Source: Melaminivora sp034675505
GTDB lineage: Bacteria; Pseudomonadota; Gammaproteobacteria; Burkholderiales; Burkholderiaceae_C
DNA length: 64,000 nt
Direction of reading: 5' to 3'
Assembly: GCA_034675505.1 (NCBI GenBank)
Contig: JAUCDD010000019.1
Location: 1 to 64,000, forward strand
Translations under genes and position numbers: made by a program
Notes under the pieces: generated by a model
Databases searched by the model: none
Seen by the model: only the letters and a program-made list of their open reading frames with translations
Told to the model about the DNA's origin: nothing
Shown: positions 57,289 through 64,000 of the stretch, piece after piece
Numbering within the stretch: position 1 is the first letter of the stretch
How the letters are laid out: every line of letters begins with the position of its first letter

Positions 57289-59702
57289 ATGTCAAGCCTT
57301 CCCCCTGGCCCGCTTCCAGCTGCCGGCGCCGCTGCCGTGCCCGAGGGCCTGACGGCGCCAGCGGCCGTGGCATTGCTGGACGACCCGCAGGAGTGGCCGG
57401 CGTTTGGCCGCCCCCTGCAGCCCTGGCGCGGCCGACGGCGCGCCCGCCTGGGAATCGCACGTCGTGCTGGGCGGCATGCACTGCGCCGCCTGCGCGCTGA
57501 CCATCGAGGAGGTGCTGCGCCGCGTGCCGGGCGTGCAGCAGGCCGAGGTCAGCGCCGCCACCTGCCGCGCGCGCGTCGTCTGGGACCCCGGCCAGGTCTT
57601 GCCCTCCGCCTGGATGGAGGCCGTGCGCCGGGCGGGCTACCAGCCGCTGCCAGCCCTGGACGCCTTTGCCCGCGAGCACCGCCAGCGCGAGCACCGCCGC
57701 GCCCTGTGGCGCTGGCTGGTGGCGGGCTTTTGCATGATGCAGGTCATGATGTACGCCTGGCCGGCCTACCAGGCCATGCCCGGCGACCTGACGCTGGAGA
57801 TGGAGCAGCTGCTGCGCTGGGCGTCCTGGGTCATCAGCCTGCCGGTGGTGCTCTTTGCCTGCGGGCCTTTCTTCGCCAGCGCCTGGCGCGACATCCGGCA
57901 GCGCCGCGTCAGCATGGACCTGCCGGTGGCGGCCGGCATGCTGATCACCTTTTGCGTCAGCATGGCGGGCACCTTCGACCCCGCCGGGCCGTTCGGGCGC
58001 GAGGTCTATTACGACTCGCTGACCATGTTCGTGTTCTTCCTGCTCACCGGCCGCTGGCTGGAGCTGCGCCTGCGCGAGCGCACGGCAGGCGCGCTGGAGG
58101 CGGTGATGAACCGCCTGCCCGACAGCATCGAGCGCCTGGGCCCGGACGGCAGCTTTGCGCGCGTGGCCGTGCGGCGCCTGCAGCCGGGCGACGTGGTGCG
58201 CGTGCTGCCGGGCGAGGCCTTCCCGGCCGACGGCTGCATCCTGGCCGGCAGCACGCAGGCCGACGAGGCCTTGCTCACCGGCGAATCCCGGCCGGTGGAC
58301 AAGCCCCAGGGGCGCGGCCGTGACGGCCGGCAGCTACAACCTGCGCGCGGCCGTGCAGGTGTGCGTGCAATCGCTGGGCGCCGATACACGCTTTGGCCAG
58401 ATCGTGGCGCTGATGGAAAGCGCCTCGCTGCAAAAGCCGCGCCTGGCGCAGCTGGCAGACCGCATCGCCCGGCCGTTCCTGGTGGGCGTGCTGCTGGCGG
58501 CAGCGCTGGCGGCGGCGTGGTGGTGGCGCACCGACCCCGGCCATGCGCTGATGGTGGCCGTGGCGGTGCTGGTCGTGACCTGCCCGTGCGCCTTGTCGCT
58601 GGCCACGCCGGTGGCCATGCTGACCGCCGCCGGCACGCTGGCGCGCAGCGGCGTGCTGGTGCGCAACCTGCAGGCGCTGGAGGCGCTGGCAGGCGTGGAC
58701 ACCGTGGTGTTCGACAAGACTGGCACGCTGACGCGCGATGGCCTGCAACTGCGCCAGGTGCACCCTGCGGCGCCTGCCGGCCTGTCGCACGACGAGGCGC
58801 TGGGCCTGGCGGCGCTGCTGGCCTGCCATTCGCTGCACCCGGTGGCGCGCGCCATCGCTGCGGCAGCGCCCGCGCCGGGGCTGGCGCTGCCGGGCTGGGA
58901 GCTGGAGGGCAGCGTGCAGGAAATGGCGGGCGCCGGCCTGGTGGCCACGGCCCGGCAGGCCGGGCAGGGCGCATGCACCCTGCGCCTGGGCTCGGCCGCG
59001 CATGCGCGCGTCGGGCGCGGCGGCGCACAGGCCGGCCAGCACGCCGTGCTGTCGCTGGAGCGCGGCGGCCAGGTAGCGGAGCTCGCGCGCTTCACCCTGG
59101 CCGAGCACCTGCGCCCCGAGGCCGCCGAGGTGGTGCGCCAGCTGCAACAGGCTGGCGTGGCCGTGCTGCTGCTGTCGGGCGACCGCGATGCAGCCGTGCA
59201 GGGCATCGCCGCGCAGGCCGGCATCGACGCCGCGCAGGGCGACTGCGCCCCGCAGGACAAGCTGGCGCGGCTGCGCCAGCTGCAGGACGGCGGGCACCAG
59301 GTGGCCATGGTGGGCGACGGCCTCAACGACGGCCCCGTCCTGGCCGGCGCGCATGTCTCGTTCGCATTCGGCCGGGCCGTGCCCCTGGCGCAGTCCAGCT
59401 GCGACCTGGTGGTCATGGGCGACAATCTCCACGCCGTGACCCAGGCCCTGCTGCTGGCGCGCCGCACGCTGCGCATCGTGCGCCAGAACCTGTGGTGGGC
59501 AGCGGGCTACAACGCCCTGGGCGTGCCCCTGGCCATCGCCGGGCTCATGCCGGCCTGGGCCGCCGGGCTGGGCATGGCGCTCAGCTCGCTCTGGGTGGTG
59601 GCCAACGCCGCGCGCCTGGCGCGCGCACCTGCCGCCCCCGCGGCCGCCATGGCGCCCGATCCTTCGCCCCGCACCCTGCACACCCCGCTGGAGCCAGCCT
59701 GA
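57289..59702 (+). pseudogene. ccoI: copper-translocating P-type ATPase CcoI (cbb3 assembly), two frameshifts
   Basis: Exports or delivers copper for cbb3 oxidase assembly. Start at ATG 57289 (MSSLPPGPLPAAGAAAVPEG). The first break is in the CCC run at 57421-57423; the gene then reads MHCAAC metal site through the TGES-type loop (LLTGESRPVDKPQG). A second break lies in GGGG at 58309-58312, after which AAVTAGSYNLRAAVQV continues, with TCPCALSLATP ion-binding motif, DKTGTLT phosphorylation site and VGDGLNDGPVLAGA hinge. Both are one-base insertions. Corrected length about 804 residues. The upstream FNR box and ccoS directly behind fit CcoI. Two independent hits in one gene favour sequencing error. 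Confidence 0.82.
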
Positions 59703-59703
59703 C

Positions 59704-59841
59704 ATGGACATCCTGTATCTGCTCATTCCGCTGTCCGTGGTGCTGGTGCTGTTCGTGCTGGCCGGGCTGTGGTGGGCCGTGTACCGCGGCCAGTTCGAGA
59801 ACGTCGATCAAGAGGGGGAGCGCATATTGCGGGATGGTTGA
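59704..59841 (+). CDS. ccoS: cbb3 oxidase maturation protein CcoS
   Basis: 45 residues: one membrane helix (YLLIPLSVVLVLFVLAGLWW) then a short cytosolic tail GQFENVDQEGERIL, the usual CcoS form. CcoS is needed for cofactor insertion in the oxidase. The ATG is one base after the ccoI stop, so it is translationally coupled. Its TGA lies inside the FNR box of ccoN. Confidence 0.85.
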   Translation: MDILYLLIPLSVVLVLFVLAGLWWAVYRGQFENVDQEGERILRDG

Positions 59842-59851
59842 CTTCGGTCAA
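59838..59851 (+). promoter_or_regulatory. FNR/ANR box upstream of ccoN
   Basis: TTGACTTCGGTCAA, a perfect palindrome with two symmetric changes from TTGAT-N4-ATCAA. It lies about 56 bases before the ccoN ATG, in the range for an activator site, and overlaps the ccoS stop codon. Confidence 0.65.
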
Positions 59852-59906
59852 TTCCGGCAAGGCGAGCCTGGTTGAAACTTTTTGCTGCAATTACAAGAGG
59901 TGCCCG

Positions 59907-61346
59907 ATGGAGTCTGCACAATCAAAAATAGCGCACTACGACGACACCGTCGTGCGCCAGTTCACGATCATGTCGGTCGTGTGGGGGGTGGTCGGCATGC
60001 TGGTCGGGGTGTTGATCGCCGCCCAGCTGACCTGGCCTGAACTGAATTTCGGCATCCCGTGGCTCAGCTACGGGCGCCTGCGCCCGCTGCACACCAATGC
60101 GGTGATCTTCGCCTTCGGCGGCTGCGGCCTGTTCGCCACCAGCTACTGGGTGGTGCAGCGCACCTGCCAGACCGCGTTGTTCCTGCCCAAGCTCGCCAGC
60201 TTCACCTTCTGGGGCTGGCAGGCGGTCATCGTGGGCGCGGTCATCAGCCTGCCGCTGGGCTACACCTCGGGCAAGGAATACGCCGAGCTGGAGTGGCCCA
60301 TCGACATCCTGATCGCCGCCGTGTGGGTCAGCTACGCCATCGTGTTCTTCGGCACCATCGGCATCCGCAAGGTGCGCCACATCTACGTGGCCAACTGGTT
60401 CTTCGGCGCCTTCATCATCGCAGTCGCCTTGCTGCACATCGTCAACAGCGCGGCCATTCCCGCCGGCTGGATGAAGAGCTACTCGGCCTACGCCGGCGTG
60501 CAGGACGCGATGGTGCAGTGGTGGTACGGCCATAACGCCGTGGGCTTCTACCTGACCACGGGCTTCCTCGGGATGATGTATTACTTCATCCCCAAGCAGG
60601 CCGGCCGCCCGGTGTACAGCTACCGCCTGTCCATCGTCCACTTCTGGGCGCTGATCTTCACCTACATGTGGGCCGGCCCGCACCACCTGCACTACACCGC
60701 GCTGCCCGACTGGACGCAGTCCGTGGGCATGGTGTTCTCGCTGATCCTGCTGGCCCCCAGCTGGGGCGGGATGATCAACGGCGTCATGACCCTGTCGGGC
60801 GCCTGGCACAAGCTGCGCGACGACCCCATCCTGCGCTTCCTGATCGTGTCGCTGTCGTTCTACGGCATGTCCACGTTCGAGGGCCCGATGATGTCCATCA
60901 AGACCGTCAACGCCCTGTCGCACTACACCGACTGGACCATTGGCCACGTGCACGCCGGGGCCCTTGGCTGGGTCGGCCTGATCACCATGGGTTCGCTCTA
61001 CTACCTGGTGCCGCGCCTGTTCGGCAAGGAGAAGATGCACTCCATCAAGGCCATCGAGCTGCACTTCTGGCTGGCCACCATCGGCATCGTGCTGTACATC
61101 GCCGCCATGTGGATCGCCGGCGTGATGCAAGGCCTGATGTGGCGCGCCGTGAACCCCGACGGCACGCTGACCTACACCTTCGTCGAGAGCGTCAAGGCCA
61201 CCTACCCGTTCTACGCCATCCGTTTTGCCGGCGGCGTGCTGTATCTCGCAGGCATGTGCATCATGGCCTGGAACGTCTGGGTCACGGCGATCTCCGGCCG
61301 CTCCGCCCGGCTGCCCATCCCCGCAGTGAATGCTGCGCACGCCTGA
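59907..61346 (+). CDS. ccoN: cytochrome c oxidase cbb3-type, subunit I
   Basis: 479 residues; catalytic subunit with low-spin haem b, high-spin haem b3 and CuB. About twelve membrane helices. Haem and copper His residues are seen in RPLHTNAVIFAFGG, WYGHNAVGFYL, GPHHLHYTALPDW and GHVHAGALGW. ATG 59907 follows AGAGG. Expressed at low oxygen by the upstream FNR box. First structural gene of ccoNOQP. Confidence 0.97.
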   Translation: MESAQSKIAHYDDTVVRQFTIMSVVWGVVGMLVGVLIAAQLTWPELNFGIPWLSYGRLRPLHTNAVIFAFGGCGLFATSYWVVQRTCQTALFLPKLASFTFWGWQAVIVGAVISLPLGYTSGKEYAELEWPIDILIAAVWVSYAIVFFGTIGIRKVRHIYVANWFFGAFIIAVALLHIVNSAAIPAGWMKSYSAYAGVQDAMVQWWYGHNAVGFYLTTGFLGMMYYFIPKQAGRPVYSYRLSIVHFWALIFTYMWAGPHHLHYTALPDWTQSVGMVFSLILLAPSWGGMINGVMTLSGAWHKLRDDPILRFLIVSLSFYGMSTFEGPMMSIKTVNALSHYTDWTIGHVHAGALGWVGLITMGSLYYLVPRLFGKEKMHSIKAIELHFWLATIGIVLYIAAMWIAGVMQGLMWRAVNPDGTLTYTFVESVKATYPFYAIRFAGGVLYLAGMCIMAWNVWVTAISGRSARLPIPAVNAAHA

Positions 61347-61366
61347 GCACCGAGGAGCCTTGAAAC

Positions 61367-61993
61367 ATGTCCAGCACCAATAAAAACACCGGCTTCACGC
61401 ACGAGAAGGTCGAGACCAGCAACTTCCTGATGATCGTGCTGATCCTCGTCGTGGTCGCCATCGGCGGCCTGGTGGAGATCGTGCCGCTGTTCTTCCAGAA
61501 GTCCACCACCGAGGCCGTGCAGGGCGTCAAGCCCTATACCGCGCTGCAGCTGGCGGGGCGCGACGTCTATGTGCGCGAGGGTTGCTACAACTGCCACTCG
61601 CAGATGATCCGCCCCTTCCGCGCCGAGACGCTGCGCTATGGCCACTACTCGGTGGCCGGCGAGTTCGTCTACGACCACCCCTTCCAGTGGGGCTCCAAGC
61701 GCACCGGTCCCGACCTGCACCGCGTGGGCGGCAAGTACAGCGACGAGTGGCACCGCATCCACCTGAACAATCCGCGCGACGTGGTGCCCGAGTCCAACAT
61801 GCCGGCCTACCCCTGGCTGGAGAAGAACCAGGTGGACGCCGAGGCCATGCCGCGCCACATGAAGGCACTGCGCACCGTGGGCGTGCCCTACAGCGACGAG
61901 GAGATCGCCAAGGCGGGCGCCGACGTCAAGGGCAAGACCGAGATGGATGCCGTCGTGGCCTATCTGCAGGTGCTGGGCCGCGCGCTGCGCTGA
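61367..61993 (+). CDS. ccoO: cbb3 oxidase subunit II, mono-haem cytochrome c
   Basis: 208 residues. N-terminal helix (FLMIVLILVVVAIGGLVEIVPLFF) anchors a periplasmic cytochrome c domain with CYNCH haem site near residue 72 and axial Met in ESNMPAYPWL. Passes electrons from CcoP to CcoN. 20 bases after ccoN; ATG 61367. Confidence 0.97.
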   Translation: MSSTNKNTGFTHEKVETSNFLMIVLILVVVAIGGLVEIVPLFFQKSTTEAVQGVKPYTALQLAGRDVYVREGCYNCHSQMIRPFRAETLRYGHYSVAGEFVYDHPFQWGSKRTGPDLHRVGGKYSDEWHRIHLNNPRDVVPESNMPAYPWLEKNQVDAEAMPRHMKALRTVGVPYSDEEIAKAGADVKGKTEMDAVVAYLQVLGRALR

Positions 61994-62020
61994 CCGGCAC
62001 GGTAGCCAAGGAGAGCCTGC

Positions 62021-62158
62021 ATGGACGTCACCACCCTGCGCATCGTGGCCACGCTGGCCTCGCTGGGCTGCTTTGTGGGTATCTGGGTCTGGGCCTGGCG
62101 GCGCAGCAACCAGAGCCATTTCGATGAGGCAGCGCAGCTGCCCTTCGCCGAGGACTGA
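62021..62158 (+). CDS. ccoQ: cbb3 oxidase small subunit CcoQ
   Basis: 45 residues: MDVTTLRIVATLASLGCFVG then IWVWAWRRSNQSHFDEAAQL and PFAED. One helix with a charged cytosolic end, typical of CcoQ/FixQ, which helps complex stability. Between ccoO and ccoP; AGGAGAG-like site upstream. Confidence 0.9.
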   Translation: MDVTTLRIVATLASLGCFVGIWVWAWRRSNQSHFDEAAQLPFAED

Positions 62159-62191
62159 GGGACTTGGTAAACACAACAAGAGAGAGAACCC

Positions 62192-63106
62192 ATGAGCGAT
62201 TTCACCAGTAATTTCTGGTCCCTGTACGTGGCTGGCATCACCATCGCCGGCGTCGTCGCCTGCGGCCTGCTGCTGTGGCTCACTTCGCGCAAGAAGATCG
62301 AGTCTGCGGCCGACAACACCACCGGCCACGTCTGGGACGAAGACCTGACCGAGATGAACAACCCCATGCCGCGCTGGTGGATGTGGCTGTTCGTGCTGAC
62401 GCTGGTCTTCGGGGCCGGCTACCTGATCGCCTACCCGGGCCTGGGCACCTACAAGGGCCAGCTGGGCTGGACGCAGCTGGACGAATACCAGCGCGAAGTG
62501 GCCGCGGGCAAGGCGGCGACCGACCCGGTCTATGCGCGCTTTGCCAGCATGACCACCGAGGAGCTGGCCAAGGATCCGGGCGCCATCGCGATCGGCGACC
62601 GCCTGTTCATGAACAACTGCGCGCAGTGCCATGGCTCGGATGCGCGCGGCAGCAAGGGCTTTCCCAACCTGTCCGACAACGACTGGCTGCACGGCGGCAC
62701 GCCCGAGAACATCCACACGACCATCCAGGATGGCCGCGTGGGCATCATGCCGCCGATGGCCGCTGCCGTGGGCTCGGCCGAGGACGTGCGCAATGTCGCC
62801 CACTACGTGCTGAGCCTGTCGGGCAGCCCGCACGACTCGCTCAAGGCGTCGCTGGGCAAGGCCAAGTTCACCGCCTGCGCGGCCTGCCACGGCATGGACG
62901 GCAAGGGCAACACGGCCCTGGGCGCGCCCAACCTGACCGACGACATCTGGCTGCACGGCTGGGGCGAAGCCGCCATCGTGAATATCATCAACAACGGCAA
63001 GACCAACGAGATGCCGGCGCAAAAGGACAAGCTGGACGCAGCCCAGATCAACGTGCTGACGGCCTACGTCTGGGGCCTGTCCAACAAGGCCGCTGCCGCC
63101 CGCTGA
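62192..63106 (+). CDS. ccoP: cbb3 oxidase subunit III, di-haem cytochrome c
   Basis: 304 residues. Two N-terminal hydrophobic helices (about 10-32 and 65-85), then two cytochrome c domains with haem sites CAQCHGSD near residue 147 and CAACHGMD near 230. Electron entry point of the oxidase. ATG 62192 follows AGAGAGAAC. Linked to ccoG downstream. Confidence 0.97.
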   Translation: MSDFTSNFWSLYVAGITIAGVVACGLLLWLTSRKKIESAADNTTGHVWDEDLTEMNNPMPRWWMWLFVLTLVFGAGYLIAYPGLGTYKGQLGWTQLDEYQREVAAGKAATDPVYARFASMTTEELAKDPGAIAIGDRLFMNNCAQCHGSDARGSKGFPNLSDNDWLHGGTPENIHTTIQDGRVGIMPPMAAAVGSAEDVRNVAHYVLSLSGSPHDSLKASLGKAKFTACAACHGMDGKGNTALGAPNLTDDIWLHGWGEAAIVNIINNGKTNEMPAQKDKLDAAQINVLTAYVWGLSNKAAAAR

Positions 63107-63223
63107 CAGACAGGCAAGTGCCCGCTGCGCGGTCGCCAGGCTCCCTGCGGGACTGGCGGCCGCTCAGCCGTTTTCAAGGAAGCGCCGGCGATGCCGCCGC
63201 CTTCGACCGGAGAGCCCAGTTCC

Positions 63224-64000
<777 letters not shown>

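Noticed and set aside
57404..59875. An 823-codon plus frame through the copper ATPase region
   Set aside because: Only its first third is the real ccoI frame; the rest is a shifted shadow, showing the indel.

Overview
The window is a GC-rich stretch of a betaproteobacterial chromosome. Gene content and order (rrn operon end, glnA-ntrBC, hpnCDE, tig-clpP-clpX-lon, kdpFABC-DE, ccoISNOQPG) fit Burkholderiales, family Comamonadaceae (Acidovorax, Alicycliphilus or Melaminivora-like); the genus cannot be fixed from sequence alone. No prophage, insertion sequence, integron, plasmid gene or CRISPR array was seen. This is mostly core genome.

Layout. 1-2980: 3' part of an rRNA operon (23S without its 5' end, 5S, terminator). 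3008-8533: an RsuA-type pseudouridine synthase, a tightly overlapping trio (YVTN beta-propeller, variant NodB deacetylase, fatty-acid hydroxylase family protein), an EI24 membrane protein and a CinA-like protein. 8484-13317: nitrogen control, with glnA behind a sigma54 promoter and NtrC sites, a DUF4124 protein, and ntrB-ntrC. 13408-21313: a DUF2383/PA2169-like protein, xth, folA, a frameshifted thyA, a lipoprotein, a GlcD-like flavoprotein, DUF2069, a frameshifted yihY and an MHYT protein. 21517-24644: hpnE-hpnD-hpnC for squalene. 24662-29159: a two-gene RND efflux operon behind a palindromic operator. 29238-35532: tRNA-Leu, tig, clpP, clpX, lon (protein quality control). 35646-36296: tRNA-Gly, tRNA-Cys, tRNA-Gly, tRNA-Leu. 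36308-43292: a hypothetical gene, murI, ilvD, a frameshifted SDR, a thioesterase, an MFS transporter and bacterioferritin. 43347-51514: the kdp potassium uptake and sensing operon, read leftward. 51680-57157: lgt, a malonate-activation cassette (malonyl-CoA decarboxylase, enoyl-CoA hydratase, malonyl-CoA synthetase) and uspA. 57240-64000: the cbb3 oxidase operon with two FNR-type boxes, truncated inside ccoG.

Two features cut across the gene map. First, a family of about twelve dispersed 60-70 bp repeats shares the plan GCTAT-n-ATAGC hairpin, a GGCGCCGGCA-like core and a TTTTGGCC/GGCCAAAA-like tail. Copies sit at gene ends, where four supply the stop codon of a neighbouring gene, just before start codons, or in frame inside genes. 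A second, 160 bp repeat occurs twice, before lon and before a thioesterase gene. Second, at least five apparent one-base insertions in short G/C runs break genes that should be intact (thyA, yihY, an SDR, ccoI twice), and a sixth probably fuses EI24 to the CinA-like gene. That looks more like a systematic sequencing error than real gene decay.

Functionally the window joins nitrogen assimilation, folate/dTMP synthesis, proteolysis, potassium homeostasis and microaerobic respiration. Regulatory sites match these roles: NtrC/sigma54 for glnA, a heat-shock-like promoter for lon, and FNR boxes for uspA/ccoI and ccoN.
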